Position numbers and translations under genes: made by a program. Positions 1 to 7,584 of a stretch of DNA of 15,624 nucleotides are shown one piece after another. Position 1 is the first letter of the stretch. Each line of letters starts with the position of its first letter. Origin of the DNA: SURF-21 sp964592775 (GTDB lineage Bacteria; Actinomycetota; Geothermincolia; Geothermincolales; RBG-13-55-18); assembly GCA_964592775.1 (NCBI GenBank), contig CAZQFX010000065.1:1-15624 (forward strand), in the 5' to 3' direction. The notes below the pieces were generated by a model. It searched no databases. It was not told where the DNA came from and worked only from the letters and a program-made list of their open reading frames with translations.

Positions 1-137
1 CCAGTAAGGAAAAGATACATCAGGCAAGTTCCGGGTTTGATGCCAGATCGCATCCGTCCCCCCTTCACACGTGGTTTTATGCAACAATAGGGAGGAGCAA
101 GGCAAGTCCCGTCTATCGGGGAACGGCGAGGAGCGGG

Positions 138-2561
138 ATGGGAGAGAGAAAGATCGATACCGGGAGGGAAGGGATCGACCCCGGGCGGTTGGACGCTTCG
201 CCCGCGGAGGAGGCTTCGTTCGAGGTGCGAGGCCTCAGCCAGGGCGAGGTCAGGGAGAGGATCGCCCAGGGCAAGGTAAACAGGGTAAGGGAGAAAAGCA
301 GCCGCTCCCTGGCCTCCATCATTCGGACGAACGTCTTCAACCGCTTCAATGCCCTTCTGGGAGCGCTGGCGGTGGTGGTGGTCGTCATCGGCCCCCTCAG
401 GGACGCGCTCTTCGCCGGCGTGTTGGTATTCAACACCCTCATCGGTGTCGTACAGGAACTGCGTGCAAAGAAGACACTCGACCGCCTTTCGCTGCTGAGC
501 GCCCCCAGGGCCCGGGTCTTCCGGGAAGGTGAATCCATCGAGGTCTCGCGCGAGGAAATCGTCCTCGACGACCTCCTGGAGCTACAGGCCGGCGACCAGA
601 TACTGGTGGACGGCTCGGTGCTGGCCTCGGAGGGGCTGGAGGTGGACGAATCGCTGCTCACCGGGGAATCGGTTCCGGTAGCAAAAAAGCCGGGCGACAG
701 CCTGCTCTCCGGGAGCTTCGTGTCCGCCGGTTCCGGGAGGTTCAGGGCGACGGCAGTGGGGGAGGACGCCTACGCCCAGAGACTCGCCTCGGAGGCAAGG
801 CATTACACCGAGGTGAGATCCGAGCTGCGCGACGCCACCAACACCATCCTGCGCTATATCACCTATATCATGATCCCGGCCGCGGTCCTCCTGGCCGTAA
901 GCCAGCTCCTCGCCGACAGAAATTTCGACGACTCCATCATGGCCACGGTGGCCGGCGTGGTGGGCATGGTGCCCGAGGGGCTGGTGCTGCTCACCAGCCT
1001 GGTGTTCGCGGTGAGCGCCATAGCCCTCGCGCGCCGCAAGGTCCTGGTACAGGAACTGCCGGCCGTCGAGGGGCTGGCGAGGGTGGACGTCATCTGCCTG
1101 GATAAGACCGGTACGCTCACCGAGGGTGTGCCGGAATTCGGCCGCTTGGAGCCCGTGAACGGAGAGGATAACCTGGACGAGGTCCTTGCCGCTTTCGCCG
1201 CCGCGTCTCCCGCCGAGAACACCACCCTGGCGGCGATAGAGGCCGCCTTCCCCACGCCACCGGGTTGGAAGGTGGAGGCCACCGTGCCATTCTCCTCCGC
1301 GCGCAAGTGGAGCGCGGCCTCTTTCGAGGGGCACGGCGCGTGGGTGATGGGAGCGCCCGAAGTGCTCCTGGGGGACGCTCCGCAGAACTCCCTGCGCGAC
1401 AGGGCCGATTCCCTGGCGCGCTCAGGCCTGCGCATCCTCCTGCTCTCCCGGGCCGCGCAGGCGGTGACGGAGGAAAGGCTGCCCGGGCATCTCGAGCCCG
1501 CGGCGCTGGTGGTGATAGAGGAGAAAGTCCGCCCCGACGCCGCGGATACCTTACGTTATTTCCTGGACCAGGAGGTGGGCATCAGGGTTATCTCCGGGGA
1601 CAATCCGCGCACGGTGGGCTCGGTGGCGGAACGCGTCGGCGTGCCGGAGGCGGATGAGCCGGTGGACGCCCGCGAGCTTCCCGAGGACCTCGAGGATCTC
1701 TCCGAAGTCATGCACGAGCGCACGGTCTTCGGCCGCGTGGTGCCGGAGCAGAAACGCATGATGGTGCGTGCGCTGCAGTCCGGTGGCCACGTTGTGGCCA
1801 TGACCGGGGACGGGGTGAACGACACCCTGGCCCTCAAGGACGCGGACATGGGTATCGCCATGGGCTCCGGAGCCCCCTCGACCAAGTCCGTCGCCCAACT
1901 GGTGCTGCTCGACAGCAGGTTCTCCACCCTGCCTCGCGTGGTTGCCGAGGGGCGGCGCGTGATGGCCAACATAGAGAGGGTGGCCAACCTCTTTATCACC
2001 AAGACCGTCTATGCCACACTGCTGGCGGTGGGGATCGCCATCATCGCCTGGCCCTATCCTTTCCTGCCGCGCCATATCTCCCTGGTGGGTTCCCTGACCA
2101 TCGGGATACCCGCTTTCGTCCTCTCCTTTGCTCCCAGCAAGCAGCGCTACCGGCCGGGATTGTTGCGGCGCGTGTTGTATTTCGCCGTGCCAGCGGGGTT
2201 CATCGCGGCGGCCGCCACCTACACGGCCAACGCCATGTCCAGAGCTCACGGCGCGAGCCTGGAGGAATTCCGTACGGTGGCGGTCATCGTACTCACCCTG
2301 GTGGGGCTGGCGGTGCTCGCTTACCTCTCGCGCCCGTTGCTGTCCTGGAGGGGAACCCTGGTGGCGGCGATGGCCGGGTCCTTTGTCGGCGTCCTGCTTG
2401 TACCCTGGTTCAGGGAGTTCTTCATGCTGGAGATGCCGGGGATCATCATCATGGCGCAGTCGCTGGGTATCGCCGCCATCTTCATCCTCATGCTCGAGCT
2501 GGTGCTGAGGTATATTACGCGCTTCCTGGAAAGGGACAAGGGCACTATCGAGACCTCGTAA
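138..2561 (+). CDS. Cation-translocating P-type ATPase (CtpE-like, HAD superfamily)
   Basis: An 807-residue P-type ATPase that uses ATP to move a cation across the cytoplasmic membrane. Visible in order: two N-terminal membrane segments (about 73-108), the actuator-domain TGES loop (175-178), membrane segments at about 240-298 containing the PEGL motif (MVPEGL, 277-282), the phosphorylation motif DKTGT with Asp322, a nucleotide-binding domain with KWSA (390-393) and a GAPE box near 405, the hinge motif TGDGVND (556-562), and about six C-terminal membrane segments (620-790). There is no N-terminal heavy-metal domain and no CPC or SPC motif in the membrane, which argues against a copper or zinc/cadmium pump. 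The MVPEGL segment and the length resemble mycobacterial CtpE, linked to calcium; the ion itself cannot be read from the sequence. The ATG at 138 follows GAGGAG at a short spacing. The next gene, apbE, starts 45 bases downstream on the same strand. Confidence 0.93.
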   Translation: MGERKIDTGREGIDPGRLDASPAEEASFEVRGLSQGEVRERIAQGKVNRVREKSSRSLASIIRTNVFNRFNALLGALAVVVVVIGPLRDALFAGVLVFNTLIGVVQELRAKKTLDRLSLLSAPRARVFREGESIEVSREEIVLDDLLELQAGDQILVDGSVLASEGLEVDESLLTGESVPVAKKPGDSLLSGSFVSAGSGRFRATAVGEDAYAQRLASEARHYTEVRSELRDATNTILRYITYIMIPAAVLLAVSQLLADRNFDDSIMATVAGVVGMVPEGLVLLTSLVFAVSAIALARRKVLVQELPAVEGLARVDVICLDKTGTLTEGVPEFGRLEPVNGEDNLDEVLAAFAAASPAENTTLAAIEAAFPTPPGWKVEATVPFSSARKWSAASFEGHGAWVMGAPEVLLGDAPQNSLRDRADSLARSGLRILLLSRAAQAVTEERLPGHLEPAALVVIEEKVRPDAADTLRYFLDQEVGIRVISGDNPRTVGSVAERVGVPEADEPVDARELPEDLEDLSEVMHERTVFGRVVPEQKRMMVRALQSGGHVVAMTGDGVNDTLALKDADMGIAMGSGAPSTKSVAQLVLLDSRFSTLPRVVAEGRRVMANIERVANLFITKTVYATLLAVGIAIIAWPYPFLPRHISLVGSLTIGIPAFVLSFAPSKQRYRPGLLRRVLYFAVPAGFIAAAATYTANAMSRAHGASLEEFRTVAVIVLTLVGLAVLAYLSRPLLSWRGTLVAAMAGSFVGVLLVPWFREFFMLEMPGIIIMAQSLGIAAIFILMLELVLRYITRFLERDKGTIETS

Positions 2562-2593
2562 GCTCCCGCATGCCGGCGTTTGATCCCGGGTGC

Positions 2594-2599
2594 TATACT
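2594..2599 (+). promoter_or_regulatory. Candidate -10 box for apbE (leaderless type)
   Basis: TATACT lies 7 bases before the GTG at 2607, with no Shine-Dalgarno between them. A transcript from this box would begin at or next to the GTG. No convincing -35 hexamer is seen, so this rests on the -10 and its spacing. Confidence 0.4.
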
Positions 2600-2606
2600 T
2601 TCTTGC

Positions 2607-3743
2607 GTGAATAACCGTAACGCTTGCGACGAGAAAGACCTGGGATGGAAGAACCGGCGGGACACGCTGGTCGTCATCGTTATCGCCGTCCTGGTACTCA
2701 TCCCCCTGGCACTCGTGACCCGCTGGGTGGGCGGAAAGGGCGGCGCGGAAAGCGCCGGCTATTCCATCGAGCCCTTCAAGCGGCAGGAATACGTCCTCGA
2801 CGATTACATCACCATTACCGCGTACGGCGAGGATGCGTCCCAGGTGGAGGAAGCGGTGGACGCCGCCTTCGGGGAGCTGTTCCGCGTCGAGGGGATCGCC
2901 AACCGCTATCATCCCGAGAGCGAGATATCGCGCCTGAACGCGGTGGCCGCAGCCGGGCCGGTGGTGGTGTCCGGGGACCTGTGGGAGATGATCTCCACGG
3001 GGATGGATATATACCGGGCCAGCGGAGGGGTCTTCGACATTACCGTGGCGCCCCTGGTGGACGTATGGGACGTGATCGGGCGCGGCGAGAGGGGTGAGCC
3101 CCCCCCCGCACAGGAGGAGATAGACCGGGCCCTGGAGCTGGTGGGCGCGGATAAGCTGGTCCTGGATGAAGCGGTGCACAGCGTGTATTTCTCGCGCGAG
3201 GGTATGGCCATCGACCTGGGCGGCCTGGCCAAGGGATACGCCATAGACGAGGCGGAGGAGGCGCTGTCTTCCCATGGCGTCGAGGCGGGGATCGTTGACA
3301 TGATCAGCACCAGCCTCACCACGGGGGATAAACCCGAGGCGGCCGGAGGTCCCGACTGGTTGATGGCCATATCGAACCCCCGCGGCGAGGGATACCTGGC
3401 GACCTTCACCATCCCCGGCCGGACTTACATGAGCACGTCGGGCGACAACCAGCGCTACTTCGACTACGAGGGCGCCCGCTACCATCACATACTGGACCCG
3501 CGCACCGGGTACCCCGCGACGGGCGCGATAGCCGTCACCGTCATCGGGGGCCCCGACGGCGCCTGGTCGGACGCCATGTCCACCACCGCCTTCATCCTGG
3601 GATACCCGCGGGGGATGGACTGGGCCCAGGGCGTGGAGGGCGCGCAGGTCGTGATGGTCGATCCCGACGGGCAGGTGTATGCCACGCCAGACCTCGAACC
3701 TTCCATGAAGGGCATCGAAGAACGCGTGGATCCGCAGGGTTAA
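2607..3743 (+). CDS. ApbE-like FAD:protein FMN transferase, membrane-anchored
   Basis: ApbE-family enzymes use FAD to attach FMN covalently to Thr or Ser of target proteins outside the membrane (for example Rnf and Nqr subunits). Numbering from the GTG at 2607 (378 residues): one hydrophobic segment at about 22-38 with positive residues before it, acting as an uncleaved anchor since no lipobox is seen; FDITVAPL at 143-150; IDLGGLAKGYAID at 202-214; TSGD at 277-280; HHILDPRTG at 293-301; and the metal-binding DAMSTT at 322-327. The usual GGD/GGN triplet of the flavin-binding loop is absent: the aligned residues 233-235 are I-S-T. The family assignment is firm, but this is a divergent member whose activity could differ. 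An in-frame TTG at 2580 is the alternative start; I prefer GTG because of the -10 box just upstream. No substrate gene lies nearby. Confidence 0.87.
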   Translation: MNNRNACDEKDLGWKNRRDTLVVIVIAVLVLIPLALVTRWVGGKGGAESAGYSIEPFKRQEYVLDDYITITAYGEDASQVEEAVDAAFGELFRVEGIANRYHPESEISRLNAVAAAGPVVVSGDLWEMISTGMDIYRASGGVFDITVAPLVDVWDVIGRGERGEPPPAQEEIDRALELVGADKLVLDEAVHSVYFSREGMAIDLGGLAKGYAIDEAEEALSSHGVEAGIVDMISTSLTTGDKPEAAGGPDWLMAISNPRGEGYLATFTIPGRTYMSTSGDNQRYFDYEGARYHHILDPRTGYPATGAIAVTVIGGPDGAWSDAMSTTAFILGYPRGMDWAQGVEGAQVVMVDPDGQVYATPDLEPSMKGIEERVDPQG

Positions 3744-4118
3744 ACGGGATGGGCATGCCGTCGGGGTCGGCCCGGAACTTGTGGTGAGGAACGCAGCGGC
3801 GTACCATATTTCACATCTGGTATCGGCCCTCCGGCGGGATTTCCCGTCCCCCCTCTGTTCCCGATAATAATCCCAACCATCCCGAGCCCGTTGCATAAAC
3901 CTGGTACGAATCTAGCTCTCCCAATATCGCGGCAAAACAGGCATCAAAATGGAGGGCGAGTTGTCAATAATGGGCCATTTCGGTGAATATGTTGAGAGCA
4001 ATATGTCTGACGCAGGGTTTGTGCGGCAGCCTCTCCCATTCCCCCATTTGCGGGATGGATGGAGCCGGGGGATGCAACCAAAGAGCCCAACCCATAGAAT
4101 CGAGAGGTCACGAAGGTG
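3744..4118. other. Intergenic region between apbE and lysR, no supported gene
   Basis: The 375 bases separate the convergent ends of apbE and lysR. Base composition falls towards AT after about 3850 compared with both neighbours. Short open frames exist on the plus strand (3949-4267) but overlap one another in different frames and match no family I recognise. No T-run terminator hairpin is clear for either gene. Two short sequences here (3890-3901 and 3940-3948) are inverted copies of sequences near the left edge of the window. Confidence 0.5.
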
Positions 4119-5042
4119 TCAAGATGAGATGGTCTTCAGCCTCTGTTCGAGGTGCGGACGCTCCTCCTCCAGGAGCTTCAGGAGGGCGGCGGTCGCCGCG
4201 GAGAGGGGGCGCCGGGACAGCAGGACGTAATGGAAATCCCGCGAGAGCCCCCGCGTCTCGAGCCTGAGCGCCGCCACCTCTCCCGACCGGACGTATGTGT
4301 CGGCCGCCCAGAGGGAGACGATCGAGATCCCTTCACCCGCCGCGACGGCCTGGATGACGGCCATGGTGCTGCCCAGGATCACCGCGGCCTCGAGCCCCCT
4401 TTCCAGGCCCAGCTCGGCGAGGATCCTAAGCATGTGGGAACGGGTACCGGAACCCTCCTCGCGGTAGATGAACGTGATCCCCTCCAGATCCTCCGTTTTC
4501 ACGTTGCGCTTCCGGGAAAGGGGGTGGGACGGAGGCGCGATGAAGGTCAGGCGGTCCTCGCAGAGCGGCCCGTAGCGCAGCCTGTCGTCCTCCTCCCGCA
4601 TGCCCACGCAACCCAGGTCGACTTCGCCGGCCCGCACCCTCTCCAGAACCTTGGCGGAATCCAGGATATCCAGGCGCGGGTCGGCCAGGGGATAACGTTC
4701 CCGGTAGTGGGCCAGGATACGGGGCATGATGTATTCGCCCGGTATGCTGCTCGCGGCTATGGTGACGGGGCCGCCTACCTCGCTACGCCTTCCCTCCATG
4801 TCCCTTCTCAGCTCGTCCTCCACCTCGAGGATGCCGCGGGCATGGCGCAGGAAGGAATCCCCTGCCTCCGTGAGCCGGTTGCGGGCCGTGGAACGGTCGA
4901 TGAGGGTGTTGCCGAATTCCTTCTCCAGGGTGCGGATCTGGAAGCTGACCGCCGGCTGGGTGAGCCCCAGGTTGCGCGCCGCGGCGGAGAAACTGCCGGT
5001 TTCGGCCACCTCCACGAATATACGCAAACTTTTGGTGTTCAT
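4119..5042 (-). CDS. LysR-family transcriptional regulator, probably selenium-associated
   Basis: A 307-residue, full-length LysR-type regulator. Residues 1-60 form the winged helix-turn-helix (SFSAAARNLGLTQPAVSFQI is the recognition region), followed by a linker helix and, from about 90, a periplasmic-binding-like effector domain (GPVTIAASSIPGEYIMP, DLGCVG, IVSLWA). The closest known relatives by motif are CysL/CbbR-like proteins. A LysR subgroup annotated as selenium-metabolism-associated is known to sit beside sel genes, and this one is immediately downstream of selC on the same strand, so a role in selenium or sulfur-compound control is a reasonable inference. The ATG at 5042 has no Shine-Dalgarno but has a TATAAT 9 bases upstream. 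LysR genes often regulate a divergent neighbour, yet none is present: selC upstream points the same way. The effector is unknown. Confidence 0.9.
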   Translation of the reverse strand: MNTKSLRIFVEVAETGSFSAAARNLGLTQPAVSFQIRTLEKEFGNTLIDRSTARNRLTEAGDSFLRHARGILEVEDELRRDMEGRRSEVGGPVTIAASSIPGEYIMPRILAHYRERYPLADPRLDILDSAKVLERVRAGEVDLGCVGMREEDDRLRYGPLCEDRLTFIAPPSHPLSRKRNVKTEDLEGITFIYREEGSGTRSHMLRILAELGLERGLEAAVILGSTMAVIQAVAAGEGISIVSLWAADTYVRSGEVAALRLETRGLSRDFHYVLLSRRPLSAATAALLKLLEEERPHLEQRLKTISS

Positions 5043-5051
5043 GATCTATAT

Positions 5052-5057
5052 ATTATA
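5052..5057 (-). promoter_or_regulatory. Candidate -10 box for the LysR gene (leaderless type)
   Basis: TATAAT on the minus strand, within an AT-rich run, 9 bases before the LysR ATG. There is no Shine-Dalgarno in the gap and no good -35 hexamer. It suggests that the regulator has its own transcript with little or no 5' leader. Confidence 0.4.
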
Positions 5058-5119
5058 TAAGGAATGCTGATGGGGGTGAGGAAAGGCGCCGGATGAGCGG
5101 GATCCCGCTAACACACTAA

Positions 5120-5184
5120 CGTTTTTCGTGCCGGGCACCCGCTTCGGCAATTACTCCTCTTTTTCGTTTTTCGCGCCTGGCACC
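5120..5184. repeat. Two direct copies of a 20-base REP-like repeat
   Basis: Copy A at 5120-5139 and copy B at 5165-5184 share CGTTTTTCGYGCCKGGCACC, 18 of 20 bases identical, with starts 45 bases apart. The core GCCKGGCACC resembles small repeats scattered between genes in bacteria carrying RAYT (REP-associated tyrosine transposase) genes. A related core occurs at 9112-9122. They lie between selC and the LysR gene. Confidence 0.6.
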
Positions 5185-5198
5185 AAAGCGAGAATAGA

Positions 5199-5294
5199 TG
5201 GCGGAGATGCGTAAGAATCGAACTTACCCGGCGCCCGTTACGACACCGCACCGGTTTTGAAGACCGGGCCGCCCACCAGGACGGATGCACCTCC
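5199..5294 (-). tRNA. selC: tRNA-Sec (anticodon UCA)
   Basis: A 96-base selenocysteine tRNA that folds completely by eye: acceptor stem of 8 pairs (GGAGGTGC with GCATCTCC), D-stem of 6 pairs (CCGTCC with GGGCGG) closed by a 4-base loop TGGT, anticodon stem CCGGT/ACCGG with loop CTTCAAA (anticodon TCA at 5258-5260), long variable arm of 7 pairs (CGGTGTC with GGCGCCG), T-stem GTAAG/CTTAC with loop TTCGATT, discriminator G and encoded CCA. The 8-pair acceptor, 6-pair D-stem and long variable arm are the hallmarks that separate tRNA-Sec from other tRNAs. It lies downstream of selB on the same strand, with its own -10 box. Confidence 0.97.
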
Positions 5295-5302
5295 AAGTCA
5301 AC

Positions 5303-5308
5303 ATTATA
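5303..5308 (-). promoter_or_regulatory. Candidate -10 box for selC
   Basis: TATAAT on the minus strand, ending 8 bases before the first base of the mature tRNA-Sec. Transcription would begin within a base or two of the tRNA 5' end. The best -35 candidate is ATGACT at 5328-5333, with a long 19-base spacer. Confidence 0.5.
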
Positions 5309-5318
5309 ACGCAACATC

Positions 5319-5550
5319 TTTGGGGTCAGTCATCCATGTCGCGCGGCCGCGACACCAGCGGGGACGAAAATCTCCCCCGACCAGGGCGCAACATATGGTA
5401 TCGGAGAGTGTATTTTCAGGGCAGGGGCCTGTTGTGTATACCATAGCTGGATGCTGAAGGAGTCCGAACGCCATGTGGCACCCCGGGATTGTCCAGCAGC
5501 CTCCCAGACCTTAAACGAGGGAACGAATCCCGTTCCAGGCCTGACCCCAA
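5319..5550. repeat. Separated inverted repeat TTGGGGTCAG ... CTGACCCCAA in the selB-selC spacer
   Basis: TTGGGGTCAG at 5320-5329 and its exact inverse CTGACCCCAA at 5541-5550 bracket the gene-free 270 bases between selB and selC. The right arm is part of CCAGGCCTGACCCCAA, a type of sequence common in REP/RAYT repeats. A small CCCC-AA-GGGG hairpin sits at the right arm, just after the selB stop on the minus strand, but lacks a T-run. I see no gene between the arms. Confidence 0.45.
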
Positions 5551-5564
5551 GGGGGACAGCAGCC

Positions 5565-7472
5565 TCAGTAGGGGATGCGGAAGTCGCCGTCGCGCCTGGT
5601 GACCCGGTTGCGGTCGAAATACTCCAGCAGGGGGATGGCGTACTTGCGGCTCGCCCCCAGCATCTCCCTCACGTCCCCTACCCCCAGCCTGCCCCTCTCG
5701 GCCAGACGGGAGCGGATGCTCTTCTCGGCATCGGCGATCTTTCCGCGCGCCAGGAAATAGTCCGGGTTGACCTGTTCTATCTCGCCTTCCTCCAGGAGCA
5801 TCACCAGGATGTCGCGGAGCTTGTTCCTGTTCAGCCCGGACGTCTCCATCATCTCCTTGAACATGGGCGGGCTGAACCCACCCTCGCTGACAGCCCGCAG
5901 CAGCCGTCCCTTTTGCTCGCGCTCCTTTGTGGAAAGAGATCTGCCCATGCCGGCGATGCGCACGCGGCCCGCTTCCACCTCGAGCCTGCCCGCTGAAACG
6001 GCGTGGCGCAGCAGGGCCTCGAAGACTTCCGCGACCATGCCCGCGCCCATGCGCTGCCGTAGGGCCTCTTTCTCCACCCCCGGCTTGAGGGGGTTGGCCT
6101 CGTGCAACTCGCCGGTTATCGCGGCCATGCGCTCCGTCAGCCCCGCCAGGAGGGCCGGCGTTATGTACAGGGGGCCGCTGTCTCCCGCGATCTCCATAAG
6201 TTCCGCCCGTGAGAGCAATTCCTCCAAGGCCGGTTTGAGGCGCTCCTCCCCCATCTCCGTGCTCGTGAGCAGCTCGCGGTAGGAGAGGGGCAGCCCGCCT
6301 TCCTGCACCACCAGAAGCACCAGTTCATGCGGCTCGCCCTGATCGCGTTTCTCCAGGCTGTCGAGCACGAAGGACTGGTGGTGGCGGTGTTTCCTGGGGC
6401 GGGAATCGAGCACCCGCCCGCCTCCTATGGTGGTGACGGGGGAATAGCTGCGCAGGATGTAACGGTCGCCGTAGAGCGCGATGACCGGTCTCTCCAGGCG
6501 GAACTGCACGTAGGCCTCCTCTCCCGGACGCAGCTCCTCCCGGCCCCCGAGAAGCACGGCCCTGGCCATCACCTCCCTGGTGCCGTGGTGGAGGCGAACG
6601 CGCGCGCGGTTCTTCAGGGCGCGCGGAGCGCTCTCGATGATGGCCAGCGTGGCGTCGAGCATTAAGGTGGGATGAAGGTAGCCGGGGGTTCCGATGACGT
6701 CGCCCCGCTCTATCTCCGCGGTAGAGATGCCGGGAAGGTTCAAGGCGACCCTCTGCCCGGCGTAAGCGCGCTCCACGTCCTCCCCGTGCACCTGGATGTC
6801 GCGCACGCGCACCTTCCTCTCCCCCGGCTGGATCACCGCCTCGTCGCCGTCGGCGACGTTGCCCTCCCACAGGGTACCCGTGATGACCGTCCCGATCCCC
6901 TTCAGGGTGAAGACACGGTCCACGGGCAGGCGGAACGGCCCCCCGGAGTCCCGCAAGTGCACCTTTTCCGCGACCCCGGCGACGGCCTCCATGAGCCCGT
7001 CCAATCCCCGGCCGGTGCGGCTGGAGGTCACCACCACCTCCGCTTCCTCCAGGACTGTGCCGGCGACGGCCTCCGCTACGTCCTCGCGCACCAGCTCCAG
7101 CATGTCCTCGTCCACCAGGTCCGCCTTGGTGATGACCACCACGCCGTCCTCCACGCCGAGGAGGTCGACGATGGCCAGGTGCTCCACCGTCTGCGGCATC
7201 ACCCCGTCGTCCGCGGCCACCACCAGCAGCACCATGTCGAACCCGGTAGCGCCCGCGAGCATGTTCTTCACGAAGTGCTCGTGGCCGGGCACGTCCACCA
7301 CGCCGGCGATGGTCCCGCCGGGCAGCTCGATCTCCGCGAAGCCCAGCTCGATGGAGATGCCGCGCTCCTTCTCCTCCTTGAGGCGGTCGGTATCCGTGCC
7401 GGTGAGGGCCTTGACCAGCTCCGTCTTTCCGTGGTCGATATGTCCGGCCGTGCCGATGATGAAGTTCTTCAT
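5565..7472 (-). CDS. selB: Selenocysteine-specific translation elongation factor SelB
   Basis: SelB is the GTPase that binds Sec-tRNA(Sec) and the SECIS hairpin and delivers Sec to the ribosome at UGA. The 635-residue length is normal for the family. Seen: G1 P-loop GHIDHGKT (10-17), RGISIELGFAEIELP (37-51), a SelB-type switch region, G3 DVPGH (60-64), G4 TKAD (115-118), EF-Tu-like beta-barrel domains to about 380, and a C-terminal half of winged-helix repeats (the SECIS-binding part) ending around the RxR-rich tail. The ATG at 7472 follows GGAG five bases upstream. It lies 112 bases downstream of selA and 270 bases upstream of selC, all on one strand, as expected for a Sec operon. All GTPase motifs are intact. 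Confidence 0.97.
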   Translation of the reverse strand: MKNFIIGTAGHIDHGKTELVKALTGTDTDRLKEEKERGISIELGFAEIELPGGTIAGVVDVPGHEHFVKNMLAGATGFDMVLLVVAADDGVMPQTVEHLAIVDLLGVEDGVVVITKADLVDEDMLELVREDVAEAVAGTVLEEAEVVVTSSRTGRGLDGLMEAVAGVAEKVHLRDSGGPFRLPVDRVFTLKGIGTVITGTLWEGNVADGDEAVIQPGERKVRVRDIQVHGEDVERAYAGQRVALNLPGISTAEIERGDVIGTPGYLHPTLMLDATLAIIESAPRALKNRARVRLHHGTREVMARAVLLGGREELRPGEEAYVQFRLERPVIALYGDRYILRSYSPVTTIGGGRVLDSRPRKHRHHQSFVLDSLEKRDQGEPHELVLLVVQEGGLPLSYRELLTSTEMGEERLKPALEELLSRAELMEIAGDSGPLYITPALLAGLTERMAAITGELHEANPLKPGVEKEALRQRMGAGMVAEVFEALLRHAVSAGRLEVEAGRVRIAGMGRSLSTKEREQKGRLLRAVSEGGFSPPMFKEMMETSGLNRNKLRDILVMLLEEGEIEQVNPDYFLARGKIADAEKSIRSRLAERGRLGVGDVREMLGASRKYAIPLLEYFDRNRVTRRDGDFRIPY

Positions 7473-7584
7473 GATAATCTCCGGGGGAGCTTCCGCCGTT
7501 ATCTCCTGTTTCCGCCGGTGCCCGGTCCGCGGTCCCGGTGGATCCCGTTTGTCCGGCGTTGCGCATGCCGGGCGGATGGGTGCG

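Noticed and set aside
1551..3896. A 781-codon open frame on the minus strand, antisense to the ATPase and apbE.
   Set aside because: It runs opposite two clear genes with intact motifs, spans their intergenic gap, and its product is rich in Gly/His/Arg with no recognisable domain. Long antisense frames are common in GC-rich DNA.
5108..5317. A 69-codon minus-strand frame.
   Set aside because: It coincides with the tRNA-Sec gene, which folds perfectly.
5541..5560. CCCC-AA-GGGG hairpin after the selB stop as a terminator.
   Set aside because: The stem is short and no T-run follows on the minus strand, so it does not qualify as an intrinsic terminator.
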